A stretch of DNA of 43,969 nt, from assembly GCA_021371965.1 (NCBI GenBank), contig JAJFVE010000167.1:1-43969 (forward strand), given 5' to 3'. The first letter of the stretch is position 1. Each line of letters begins with the position of its first letter. This DNA is from Planctomycetaceae bacterium (GTDB lineage: Bacteria > Planctomycetota > Phycisphaerae > SM23-33). A program made the position numbers and the translations under genes. This document shows positions 11,350 through 19,540 of the stretch, in pieces. Below the pieces are notes generated by a model, which had not been told where the DNA came from, searched no databases, and worked only from the letters and a program-made list of their open reading frames with translations.

Positions 11350-12296
11350 GTGGGAACCTTCACCTGCGTGAGGATGTCCTGGATGATCGAGACGCCGGTG
11401 GCGCCGTCGTAGCGGGCCTTGGGCGTCAGCAGCACGCGGTGCGCCAGCACGGGCGCGGCCAGGGCCTGCACGTCGTCGGGCAAGACGTACCCGCGACCGG
11501 CCGCCAGGGCGCTGGCCTGGCAGGCGCGGAAGAGCATCAGCGACCCGCGCGGGCTGCTGCCCAGTCGCAGGCGGGCGTCGGCCCGCGTGGCGCCGACGAT
11601 CTCGATCATGTACGCCGAGATGCTCGCGTCGACGTGCACCTCGTGGACCGCCTGCTGCATCGCCACCACCTGGTCTTGATTGAGCACCGGCTGCAGCTTC
11701 TCGACGGGGTGGTCCTGCCCCTGCGAGTGCAGGATGTTGACCTCGACCTCGGCGGTGGGATAGCCCAGGTCCAGCCGCACGATGAAGCGGTCGAGCTGGG
11801 CCTCAGGCAGCGGGTAGGTTCCGTGGAACTCGATGGGGTTCTCGGTGGCGATGACCAGGAACGGCTGGGGCAGGGCGTGGCGCGTGCCCTCGATGGTGGC
11901 CTGGCCTTCGTTCATCGCCTCCAGCAGCGCCGACTGCGTCCGCGGAGAGGCGCGGTTGATCTCGTCGGCCAGCAGCACGTTGCAGAAAATCGGCCCGCGG
12001 CGGAAGTTGAACGTGCCGTTGCTGGGGTTGTAGATCGACGAGCCCAGGATGTCTGCCGGCAGCAGGTCGGGCGTGAACTGGATGCGGGTGAACTGCACGT
12101 CGATGGAGCGGGCCAGGGCCTTGGCCAGCGTCGTCTTGCCCACGCCGGGGACGTCCTCGATCAGGACGCTGCCGCCGGCCAGCAGAGCGATGGTGAGCAG
12201 GTCGATCGACTCGCTCTTGCCCAGGATGACGCTGGCGAGATTCGCCTTCAGCGCCCGCAGGTTTTCGCCGAATGCCTGAGCATCGATGACGGTCAT
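11346..12296 (-). CDS. MoxR family AAA+ ATPase
   Basis: The 316-aa protein has Walker A GVGKTTLAKA, Walker B VLLADEINRA, sensor 1 VIATENPIEFHGTYPLPEAQLDRF and the C-terminal MoxR lid. It is nearly the full family length. MoxR ATPases are chaperone-like and act with the DUF58 protein encoded next. The start at 12296 (MTVIDAQAF) has AGGGA seven bases upstream. A longer frame to 12398 would translate a TTTCGGATT-type repeat at 12309-12337 and is rejected. It is the first gene of a three-gene operon; the promoter should lie in the repeat-containing spacer 12297-12581 shared with the divergent phosphatidyltransferase gene. Confidence 0.95.
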   Translation of the reverse strand: MTVIDAQAFGENLRALKANLASVILGKSESIDLLTIALLAGGSVLIEDVPGVGKTTLAKALARSIDVQFTRIQFTPDLLPADILGSSIYNPSNGTFNFRRGPIFCNVLLADEINRASPRTQSALLEAMNEGQATIEGTRHALPQPFLVIATENPIEFHGTYPLPEAQLDRFIVRLDLGYPTAEVEVNILHSQGQDHPVEKLQPVLNQDQVVAMQQAVHEVHVDASISAYMIEIVGATRADARLRLGSSPRGSLMLFRACQASALAAGRGYVLPDDVQALAAPVLAHRVLLTPKARYDGATGVSIIQDILTQVKVPT

Positions 12297-12557
12297 ACGT
12301 GGTTCCCTGTGATTTCGGATTGCGGATTTCGGATTACCCGCAAGCTTTGGCCCGCCGGCTGCAGTTTGACGTCTCTTCAAAATCGCTGGCGCAATCACTG
12401 AATGATATGGTCCCTATTCTACGCCCCATCCCCGCGCCCCACAATGATCGCGCGATGGTCTCGACGGTCTATCATTGTCCGACGCCTTGCCTGCGCCGCA
12501 GTCGTAGAGTAACGTGTGCTTCGGCTATCCGCTATAACCACAAGAGTGCAGCGACTT

Positions 12558-12581
12558 GCTGATAGCTGAAAGCTGATAGCT
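12558..12581. repeat. GCTGATAGCT-type repeat abutting a start codon
   Basis: GCTGATAGCT occurs twice in 24 bases and ends one base before the ATG at 12582. A second copy of the family lies at 32796-32820 just upstream of parB. The repeat occupies the place where a ribosome binding site would be expected. Confidence 0.7.
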
Positions 12582-13385
12582 ATGGTTGGAAAAGGAATAG
12601 CCCGGTTTTTCATCGTTCAGCGCGACGCCATCGCACGATTTCTCGTGCGCATGGGCGTCACGCCCAACATGCTGACCTTCGCCGGGATGGTCGTCACCGC
12701 CGCGGCCGCCGTGTGCTACGCCCTCGGCGCCGGGCACCGGTACGCCTGGCGCCTCGGCGAGAGCGGACCCAGCGCCTGGCTGCTGATCGCCGGGGCGATG
12801 ATGTACAACGCGTCGGCCTGTGACATGCTCGACGGCGCGGTGGCCCGCATCGGCGGCAAGGCCACGCGGTTCGGGGCGTTCCTCGACAGCACGCTCGACC
12901 GCTACAGCGACTTCATGGTCTTCGCCGGAATCGCCGTGTACTACGCCCGCCAGGACTCGCCCAACGCCACGCTGGTGCTGCTGGCGATGGTGGCGTTCTT
13001 CAACGCCTTCATGATCTCCTACTCCCGCGCCCGCGCCGAGGACATCATCGAAACATGCACTGTGGGCTACTGGCAGCGCGGCGAACGCTCCGCCGCCATC
13101 CTCATCGGCACGCTGGCGTACAACATCCCGGCGATGGTGCTCCAGCAGGCCGCCCTGCCGCTGCTGACGGTCCTGCGCCGCATCGACTACACGCGCGGCG
13201 TCCTCGCCGGCCGCACACCCCTGACCGACGTGCGCCAGGGACCGTGGCACCTCAAGCTCCGCCTGTGGCGCTGGCCGCGAATGAGCGTCCCCTATGACAT
13301 CGTGACCGGTCTGAACATCGCCTGGCTGATCTTCGCCCCCGTCCGCCCCTTCGATATCTTCAAAGGCGATCTGCACATCTTCTGA
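12582..13385 (+). CDS. CDP-alcohol phosphatidyltransferase
   Basis: The 267-aa membrane protein carries the complete family motif D-x2-DG-x2-AR-x8-G-x3-D-x3-D: DMLDGAVAR near residue 85 followed by GAFLDSTLD. The first Asp residues bind the metal and the CDP-alcohol. The N-terminal VTPNMLTFAGM is the usual entry to helix 1, and about six membrane segments follow. It would transfer a phosphoalcohol from a CDP-alcohol such as CDP-diacylglycerol to an acceptor alcohol, as PgsA does. Which lipid is made cannot be told. The ATG has no clear ribosome binding site because a repeat abuts it, so the true start is slightly uncertain. The gene is divergent from moxR. Confidence 0.92.
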   Translation: MVGKGIARFFIVQRDAIARFLVRMGVTPNMLTFAGMVVTAAAAVCYALGAGHRYAWRLGESGPSAWLLIAGAMMYNASACDMLDGAVARIGGKATRFGAFLDSTLDRYSDFMVFAGIAVYYARQDSPNATLVLLAMVAFFNAFMISYSRARAEDIIETCTVGYWQRGERSAAILIGTLAYNIPAMVLQQAALPLLTVLRRIDYTRGVLAGRTPLTDVRQGPWHLKLRLWRWPRMSVPYDIVTGLNIAWLIFAPVRPFDIFKGDLHIF

Positions 13386-13586
13386 ACTCGCCCGCAAGCG
13401 CACGCTGCGAGGGCCGACTCCTTACGCGCCCCCCGGAAAGTGCGCTCATACGCGCAGAGACTCGCGGGGGGAAGGCCTTTCATCCACATCGACAACCTGC
13501 CCGCCGCTGCGCGAGCGGAAAATGATGGCATCTCGTGATCCTGCGGCGCATCATGGGAAGATATCCACATATGGGGAGAACCCGTC

Positions 13587-15305
13587 ATGGCAGAAAACCA
13601 GCCCAGCGAAAACCTGCAGCCGCGGGCGAAGACTTCCGTCTGGAGCCAGGTGGCGCGGCTGGTGCAGCGAACGCCGGAGTGGGTCCTCGCTCTGGTGCTT
13701 CTAGCCCCAATCCACATTATCAAGAACTCCGGTTTCTATCTTGTTAATCCGCAGTGGCTGGACATTGCCGTTGATGTGATGGTAATCGTCGCCCTTGCTC
13801 TGCCGGGAGCCATCCACCGCCTGAACGCTTGGCAGGTGCTGGTAATGGCTGCCCTGGGCACTGTGGCGGGGTTTCTGAAGATCACGGTACCCGCTCCCTG
13901 GCCATACTGGTGGGCGGCGAACGTCAGCATCGGGGTAGTTTGGATCGCCGTGCTGGAGTGGATATGGAAGCGGCCGCGGCAGAAGAGCGCTCTTGTGGCT
14001 GTCCTGTTGGCCACGATTGTCGTGGCCTCCATTGTCGCTGCTGCCTTGGAGTTCGCTTCGGATCGCCTGCTTATATTCCATCAAAGCGCTGGCAGCTACT
14101 TTAAAGTCCCGCTGCAAAGTCTGATATACGGTCCGCTCGTGGCTTTATTGACGTGGATATGTTTGCCTCTGGCGCTGCGCCTGGGGCGGAGCAACCGGCA
14201 CATCGCACGATATGTCGGCGCTGCAGCGGGCATGGCGTGCCTGGGACTCTTCATGCTGATGTTTCACGTCCTGATCTACCCTCTTGCGCTGTGGTCGCTG
14301 GAAGCACCCGGCCCTCTGAAGCAGGAGACAGCCGCAAAGGTGCTTGCCTATCGCGGCAGAGACAACGATTTTGAGGCGATCTGGGCGGTGGTGGCAAGAG
14401 ACGCATGGACCGAGCCCACATGGAACAAGCCCACAGATTGGAGGCCCCGAGAGAAGCCGCTCCGCGATTTCTACGTCCGAGTGCTAGCCTGGCATCGTCC
14501 CCAGCGGTACGCTCCGCGGCTGGCCAAACTCCTGCTCCAAAAACCAACATCCGCTTTGGCGGAGGCCGTCGCGCCTTTGATGGCTGCCCAGAAGCAATAT
14601 GAGGTTCTTCCAGTTCTTGTCTGGCATGCCAATGTCCCCGGCATCGGCGGCGAGGCTCAAGAAGCACTCGAAAAGATGGAGGTTCCATGCGCCGCAATAA
14701 ATATCCTTGCTGAAGCTTCTTGGATCCACAGCCGCGAACAATTGGGCGGGAACTTCAGGATCAGCAGCTCGACGCGAAAGAAGCTTGTTCGCCTTTTCAA
14801 AGAAGATCGTGGTGAAATGTACAGGGACTGGAGCGATCTCCTTTATCTGGCTGGGCGGCTGGACGATCCCGCGGCCAAGCCATATGAATCCGACGTCCAA
14901 AAGGTGCTGGATTGCTTCTATGCGTACGTCAAGTACCTGGGGCGCCTGCAGAGAGCGAGAAACTTGCTTTACACGCGTAAGATTGAACAGTCAGGGAACC
15001 CCGAATTGATCGCAATCCTTCAAAAGCTCGAATCGCTTTCCCAGGAGCAGCGAGAGACTTTTTCCCGATCAGATGCGGCCCAGACCGTGCCCAACTCCCC
15101 CAGTGTGACTTATCAAATGGGGGTTCTGCTGGAAGAAGCGAGGCGCGAGACGGAGGTCCCCTTGCCGCAGTGGCGCGAAGCGGGAGTCGAAAGCTTGCAG
15201 AAAGATGTGCGGCGATATGAGGACGAGGTCATGAGTCTGATCTTTGCCAAGCTTCCCGAAGTCGCCCAACCGGCAACGCAACCCGGAACGCCCCCGGTTA
15301 GGTGA
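13587..15305 (+). CDS. hypothetical membrane protein, 572 aa
   Basis: The start at 13587 has GGGGAG eight bases upstream. About six membrane segments occupy residues 30-240, followed by a soluble, mostly helical domain of about 320 residues. That domain has HEAT/TPR-like features (LLQKPTSALAEAVAPLMAA) but no motif I can name. The C-terminal tail is rich in Pro and Thr (ATQPGTPPVR). No family was recognised. Its base composition is visibly less GC-rich than its neighbours, which suggests a different history. It is followed within 100 bases by the HicB-like gene on the same strand. Confidence 0.75.
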   Translation: MAENQPSENLQPRAKTSVWSQVARLVQRTPEWVLALVLLAPIHIIKNSGFYLVNPQWLDIAVDVMVIVALALPGAIHRLNAWQVLVMAALGTVAGFLKITVPAPWPYWWAANVSIGVVWIAVLEWIWKRPRQKSALVAVLLATIVVASIVAAALEFASDRLLIFHQSAGSYFKVPLQSLIYGPLVALLTWICLPLALRLGRSNRHIARYVGAAAGMACLGLFMLMFHVLIYPLALWSLEAPGPLKQETAAKVLAYRGRDNDFEAIWAVVARDAWTEPTWNKPTDWRPREKPLRDFYVRVLAWHRPQRYAPRLAKLLLQKPTSALAEAVAPLMAAQKQYEVLPVLVWHANVPGIGGEAQEALEKMEVPCAAINILAEASWIHSREQLGGNFRISSSTRKKLVRLFKEDRGEMYRDWSDLLYLAGRLDDPAAKPYESDVQKVLDCFYAYVKYLGRLQRARNLLYTRKIEQSGNPELIAILQKLESLSQEQRETFSRSDAAQTVPNSPSVTYQMGVLLEEARRETEVPLPQWREAGVESLQKDVRRYEDEVMSLIFAKLPEVAQPATQPGTPPVR

Positions 15306-15396
15306 TGTTGCCATGGCGGCTGAACAAGGCCGCAAGGGGCAAAACATGAAGGCGCGAAACAGGCAGGCCTGAAGTAGAATTGGACTAAGGTGGAAT

Positions 15397-15627
15397 ATGG
15401 AAAGTGCCCGAAGCTATCTCGTGGTTATTGAGCGTGCTCAAGATGGCAGCTATGGCGCGTATGTGCCGGATCTGCCCGGTTGCGCCGTATTCGGCCAAGA
15501 GACGCCTGCCCAAGCCAAGCAACTTATCAGCGAAGCCATCGAAGTTCATATCGAAGGGCTGATTGAAGACGGCCTGCCCGTGCCCGAGCCTGTTACGCGC
15601 GGCGAATACGTCGAGACCGCGAAGTAA
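15397..15627 (+). CDS. HicB-like antitoxin, solitary
   Basis: The 76-aa protein has the HicB fold signature: YLVVIERAQDGSYGAYVPDLPG, then GCAVFGQE and a helix EAIEVHIEGLIEDG ending PVPEP. HicB proteins neutralise the HicA mRNA interferase. No HicA-like frame is present on either side (15306-15396 and 15628-15795), and no C-terminal DNA-binding extension is seen, so it is an orphan, perhaps a regulator or a relic. The ATG is preceded by AAGGTGG. Two hairpins follow, one a convincing terminator. Confidence 0.85.
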   Translation: MESARSYLVVIERAQDGSYGAYVPDLPGCAVFGQETPAQAKQLISEAIEVHIEGLIEDGLPVPEPVTRGEYVETAK

Positions 15628-15638
15628 CATTTCCGGGA

Positions 15639-15665
15639 CATGGCGGCTGAGGAACGGCCGCCATG
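15639..15665. repeat. CATGGCGGC palindrome after hicB
   Basis: CATGGCGGC (15639-15647) and GCCGCCATG (15657-15665) form a 9-bp perfect stem with a nine-base loop, twelve bases after the hicB stop. Half-copies occur at about 15309 and 35610. It is related to the GGCATGG family. Confidence 0.65.
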
Positions 15666-15716
15666 GCACCCAATGCCTTTCCACCTTCCGACCCTCTGCG
15701 TCCTCAGCGGCTAATA

Positions 15717-15746
15717 AAAGGGACGGCCTCGAGAGACCGTCCCTTT
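15717..15746. terminator. bidirectional intrinsic terminator
   Basis: AAAGGGACGG (15717-15726) pairs perfectly with CCGTCCCTTT (15737-15746) over ten base pairs with a ten-base loop. The A-run and T-run make it work in both directions. It lies between convergent genes, hicB (plus) and the radical SAM gene (minus). It is the clearest intrinsic terminator in the window. Confidence 0.8.
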
Positions 15747-15795
15747 GCCGATTATGCTTCTTCACCGGCTACTGGCCACCGGCTACCGGTTACTG

Positions 15796-17358
15796 CTACT
15801 GCTGCGGCGGGGCCAGGGGCAACTGCGCGTCGGCGGGTTTCTTGCCGACGATGCCGTATTTCTGGGAGATCTTTTCCAGCAGCGCGTTGCGGTACGGGTA
15901 CCACATGCACGCCTGGATGCTCTTGACCTTGTCGTCGGCGGTGTCTACGTAGGCGAAGACGGCCTTGCACTGCTCCATGCGGGCGCCGTCGACGGAGTGG
16001 ACTTCCTCGAAAGGCAGCATCGCCAGGCGCAGGATGCGGCGCGGGCGGCGGCGGTTCCACGGATCGTCCTTGGAGAACATGCGGCTGATCTGGTGGCCGA
16101 CCATCTTGAAGAGGTTGCGGACCGGCTTGCCTTCGAGCAGGCGCTTGAAGCTGACGGTCTTGAAGACCCACGGCGTGAAGGTGCGGATCAGCAGCCAACG
16201 GCCTCGCATGCGCTGGAAGAACTTGGCCGGGTTGAGGGCGTCGAGCTTGGGCTCGATGGCCTTCATCATCGTCAGGAACTCGACGGTGGCGACGCTGAAC
16301 TTTTTCTTGAGGTAGTGGTTGACGCTGCGGAAGCACTTGCCGTCGGACACCAGCAGCGTGATCGACTCACAGTTGGGGTGTACGCCCGCCAGCAGCAGCG
16401 TCTCGCTGCGCGTGTTCTTGCGGAAGAACGAGCGCGGTTTGCGCATGGCGTAGGACAGCCCGGCCGGAACGAACTCGACATCGCCGCCGGGGACGGATTC
16501 CTTGACCATCTTCTCGACGTCTTCCATCGTCGTGTGCGTGCCGGCCTGAAACGCGCCGGGCTCCCAGTTCTCGGTCAGGGGGATGATGCCCATCTCAGAG
16601 AACAGGTCGCGGTTATCGTGCACGTACTGGATCAGATCGGCCATGTACTGGTCGTTGAAGCCGTAGGCCGCGCACGAGATCATCGCGTGCTTGCGGCGGC
16701 TGTACTTCTTGAGGTTCTCGATGGCCTTGAGTTTGAGATCGTAGGCCGCGCGGTTGCCGCGGAGCTTCTCGTAGATGTCGGCGTTGCGGCCGTCGAAGGC
16801 GAATCGCATGCGCACGCCGGACTCGCAGAGCTTCTTGCAGTATTCTTCATTGGCCAGCTTGAGCCCGTTAGTGACGACGCGGGGCTTGAGGCCGTACTTG
16901 CGGCCGGTGCCGATGATCTCGAGCAGGTCCTCGCGCATGGTGGGCTCGCCGCCGAAGAGCTCGACCATGGGGACGGGGTTCCATGTGCTGATCTCGGCGA
17001 AGATCTTCTCGAAGTATTCCATCGGGGGCGTGAACTCGAAGCCCATGCCCTTGATGGTGGCGATGCAGATGGGGCAGTTCATGTTGCAGCGATTGGTCAC
17101 GTCGAGGAAGACCATGCCCGGCTTGTGGTCGACTTTGCACTTGTCGCAGTGCAGCGAGCAGGCGGTCTTGTCCTGGGGAACATAGTGCCACATGTCGCGC
17201 TTGGCCTGCCAGACGGCCGCATCGGTGCTGACGAGCGACTCGGTGACGCCGCAATCGGGGCAGTCCTTGCGGATCCACTTCTGCCCGTCGCGGTCGAAGA
17301 ACTCGGCCGGGACGCGTTTGGCGCACTTGTTACAGATTCCAGGATTCACAAAGCCCAT
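15796..17358 (-). CDS. radical SAM protein with cysteine-rich N-terminal domain (Tes/MJ0619-like)
   Basis: The 520-aa protein begins with a likely zinc site (CNKC near residue 9 and CPDCG near 33), then CSLHCDKC near 66, then the 4Fe-4S radical SAM motif CNMNCPIC near 90. A later ELFGGEPTMRED segment is the SAM-binding GGE motif. The order of cysteine clusters resembles archaeal MJ0619/tetraether-synthase-like proteins, where an extra Cys-rich block precedes the radical SAM domain. That link is a resemblance only. A basic C-terminal region of about 150 residues has no recognised domain. The start at 17358 has AGGAGAGG upstream. The stop lies three bases past a CTACCGG repeat. A thioredoxin-like lipoprotein gene lies upstream on the same strand. 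Confidence 0.85.
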   Translation of the reverse strand: MGFVNPGICNKCAKRVPAEFFDRDGQKWIRKDCPDCGVTESLVSTDAAVWQAKRDMWHYVPQDKTACSLHCDKCKVDHKPGMVFLDVTNRCNMNCPICIATIKGMGFEFTPPMEYFEKIFAEISTWNPVPMVELFGGEPTMREDLLEIIGTGRKYGLKPRVVTNGLKLANEEYCKKLCESGVRMRFAFDGRNADIYEKLRGNRAAYDLKLKAIENLKKYSRRKHAMISCAAYGFNDQYMADLIQYVHDNRDLFSEMGIIPLTENWEPGAFQAGTHTTMEDVEKMVKESVPGGDVEFVPAGLSYAMRKPRSFFRKNTRSETLLLAGVHPNCESITLLVSDGKCFRSVNHYLKKKFSVATVEFLTMMKAIEPKLDALNPAKFFQRMRGRWLLIRTFTPWVFKTVSFKRLLEGKPVRNLFKMVGHQISRMFSKDDPWNRRRPRRILRLAMLPFEEVHSVDGARMEQCKAVFAYVDTADDKVKSIQACMWYPYRNALLEKISQKYGIVGKKPADAQLPLAPPQQ

Positions 17359-17461
17359 GAGCACACCTCTCCTTCTCGGTAAAACTCCGCCTATTATAGA
17401 AACCGCCGGCGGGATAGTCCACAACTTTGGTCCAAGAACCCGCGCGGCCGGCCGAAAAACT

Positions 17462-17545
17462 TTGCCACAAAGATCACGAAGACCACAAAGGGAGAAGTTC
17501 GGGAGCCTCTTCTTTCCTTGGTGTTCTTTGTGGGCTTTGTGGCAA
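17462..17545. repeat. inverted TTGCCACAAAG repeat
   Basis: Arms at 17462-17493 and 17517-17545 begin and end with TTGCCACAAAG and CTTTGTGGCAA (11 bp perfect) and contain further CACAAAG units. The right arm ends six bases before the stop codon of the thioredoxin-like gene, so a transcript would fold into a long hairpin immediately after it. Confidence 0.8.
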
Positions 17546-17550
17546 GGTTG

Positions 17551-18030
17551 TTATTTTGCCTTCACCGGCTTAGAGGCCGGGGCCGACGCCGGTTGCGTCG
17601 CGGCGCCCTTGTCGGCCGGTTGCGTTGTCGGCGGACCGACCAAGGCGGTCAGTTCCTTGTGATAATCTTCCATGTTGTAGTGCATGATGAAGTGCTTGAC
17701 GTCCTGGCCGTTGACGAACAGGATGGCCGTGGGGAAGAGCTGGGCATCGTACTGCTCGCGCACCTTTTCGCTGGCAACGCGCTCGAACTTGTAGAACAGC
17801 ACGCGCCCTTTGTACTGGTCGGACAGCTTGTCCAGCTCCGGCTCGAGCAGGATGCACGTCGGGCACAGCGTCTTGTAGAAGCTGACCAGAACGGGCTTCT
17901 CGGCGTCGAGCACCTTGGACTGGAACTCGGCCTCGGTGTGGATCGGGATGAGCTTCTCGCCCGCGCAGCCGCCGCAGGCCGCCGCCACCAGCACCGCCAA
18001 CGCCGCATGCCGAAAAGTCTGCATCATCAT
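17551..18030 (-). CDS. thioredoxin-like lipoprotein
   Basis: The 159-aa product has a lipoprotein signal peptide (Cys near residue 19 or 22, in AAACGGC) and a thioredoxin fold with the active site KTLCPTCILLEPELDKL. The pattern CPTC differs from classical CGPC. The cis-Pro region is QLFPTAILFVNGQ. It ends in a low-complexity Pro/Ala/Thr tail. It should be a membrane-anchored thiol-disulfide protein outside the cytoplasm. Three consecutive ATG codons occur at the start; AGGTG precedes the first. It lies upstream of the radical SAM gene and downstream of the URO-D-like gene on the same strand. Confidence 0.85.
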   Translation of the reverse strand: MMMQTFRHAALAVLVAAACGGCAGEKLIPIHTEAEFQSKVLDAEKPVLVSFYKTLCPTCILLEPELDKLSDQYKGRVLFYKFERVASEKVREQYDAQLFPTAILFVNGQDVKHFIMHYNMEDYHKELTALVGPPTTQPADKGAATQPASAPASKPVKAK

Positions 18031-18206
18031 GGCATCACCTGTCTTCTTGGATGGTCCGGGCGGAATCCAACCGCCCTGCGAATCAGGCGAGGCATATTAC
18101 AGAGCTCCCGCCGTCAAAACCAGAACGATCTTCCCGCCACCGGGGGAGGCGGGCCCTGGGCGTCTTCAGCGACCTCAGCGGCTGATAGATTGATCCGCAA
18201 TCGCCC

Positions 18207-19310
18207 TCACGCGCCCCAGAGGCGGCCTTCGTCCACCATCGCCAGGTAGTTCTCGACGGGGATGTAGTTGGCCACGCTGTTGCCGCTGCCCAGGCAGTAG
18301 CCGCCGCCTTGCTGGCAGATGTCCAGCGTCTCGCGCGTCCGCCGGCGGATGGCTTGCTCGTCGGCGCGGCAGAGGAAGTTCACGTCCATGCCGCCGATCA
18401 TCGCCGTCCGGCGGCCGTAGGTGCCCTTGACGGTCCGCACGTCCTCGATGGTGTCCTCGAAGCTGTGCTTGGCGTCGATCTTCACATCGTCGATCAGGTC
18501 GTCGATGATCGAGCTGAGGTTGCCGCAGGCGTGCAGCAGATACGGGCGGCCGGCGGCGTGGGACATCGCGGCCAACTCCTTGTGCCCGGGCAGCCAGAAC
18601 TCGCGGGCGTCGTCGGGACTGATGAGCGGCTGGGTCTTGAAGCCCATGTCGTCGCTGGCGAAAGCGATCTTGACACGGTCGAACTGCAGCACCTGGCGGG
18701 TCACATCACGGAAAATGCCCTTGAGCTTGTCGATGATGGCCGTCAGCAGGTCGCGCTTCTCGAACAGCGCATAGCAGAGCGACTCGTAGCCCAGCAGCCA
18801 CGTCTGGTACTCGGCGAAGTGCCCGCCGATCATGCCGGTGATGCACATGTCGTCGGGCAGATTCTTTTGATACCACTCGAGATCCGAGGTCGCCCCGGGC
18901 ACGTTGGGGTCCGGCCACGGGAACTTCTCGAAGTCTTCCCATGTGGCGATGGGGCCGTGATGCTCGTCGAGATAGCCGCGGCCGTTGGCGTGCGGGCGGT
19001 CGGCGGTATCCTGCGTGAGCTGCCAGTTCAGCGCCGGTCCGGCGTACGCCAGGCCGACGTTGACGTAGTCGAAGCCCAAAAAGCGGTGGAAGTTGATATG
19101 GCGCCAGCGGCCGAAGTCGGCGTGGTCGCGGGCGATGTTCTTGGGCTCCAGGCCGAAGCGGTCGACGATGGCCGTTTCGATCTCGCCGTCGTGGAACAGC
19201 TCCATGTGATGGGCGCGCCGCGGCGTGCCTTTGCGGGCGAGATTGGCGACCAGCGCCTCCCAGTCGGGCTTGCACGGCGTCGCCAGGCCGCGGTACGTAT
19301 GCGTCTGCAT
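18207..19310 (-). CDS. uroporphyrinogen decarboxylase/MtaA-type methyltransferase family protein
   Basis: The 367-aa protein has the URO-D TIM-barrel layout. Near residue 259 is YLLHACGN, whose H-x-C pair matches the zinc/thiol site of methylcobamide:CoM methyltransferases rather than true HemE. GGMDVNFL and GSGNSVANYIPVENYLAMVDEG complete the fold. Planctomycetes encode many such paralogues, often linked to corrinoid methyl transfer. The RamA-like gene at 1-693 makes that plausible here, although the two are not adjacent. The start at 19310 has AAAGGAG six bases upstream. True heme biosynthesis is unlikely. Confidence 0.85.
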   Translation of the reverse strand: MQTHTYRGLATPCKPDWEALVANLARKGTPRRAHHMELFHDGEIETAIVDRFGLEPKNIARDHADFGRWRHINFHRFLGFDYVNVGLAYAGPALNWQLTQDTADRPHANGRGYLDEHHGPIATWEDFEKFPWPDPNVPGATSDLEWYQKNLPDDMCITGMIGGHFAEYQTWLLGYESLCYALFEKRDLLTAIIDKLKGIFRDVTRQVLQFDRVKIAFASDDMGFKTQPLISPDDAREFWLPGHKELAAMSHAAGRPYLLHACGNLSSIIDDLIDDVKIDAKHSFEDTIEDVRTVKGTYGRRTAMIGGMDVNFLCRADEQAIRRRTRETLDICQQGGGYCLGSGNSVANYIPVENYLAMVDEGRLWGA

Positions 19311-19443
19311 CGGCTGCTCCTTTAGAATGGGCCGCCGTTCTTCTATCGCAAGACAGGGCGGTATTCAAGGCATGGTCCAAAAAGATCGATTGGAGGATAC
19401 CCGGTTCGACAGGCCAGGTGCGCCCCAGCGCGAAGAAACCCCT

Positions 19444-19497
19444 CCAGCATCAGCCTTCGCCAAGGCTACGCCTGGCAAAAGCTCGACCGCTGACGAA
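19444..19497. repeat. CCAGCATCAGCC...AAAGCTCGACC repeat in the rsmA leader
   Basis: The repeat contains a hairpin GCCTT-CGCC-AAGGC and ends in AAAGCTCGACCGCTGACGA. A close copy lies at 41745-41800 and a diverged one at 32978-33012. It lies 44 bases upstream of the rsmA start. Confidence 0.8.
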
Positions 19498-19540
19498 ACA
19501 AGATGTGGATCCGGCGGACCATCCATATAATGTCCCGCTC

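Noticed and set aside
15306..15396. Possible hicA partner of the HicB gene
   Set aside because: The 90-bp gap upstream and the 170-bp gap downstream contain no frame of HicA length or with its catalytic-His pattern.
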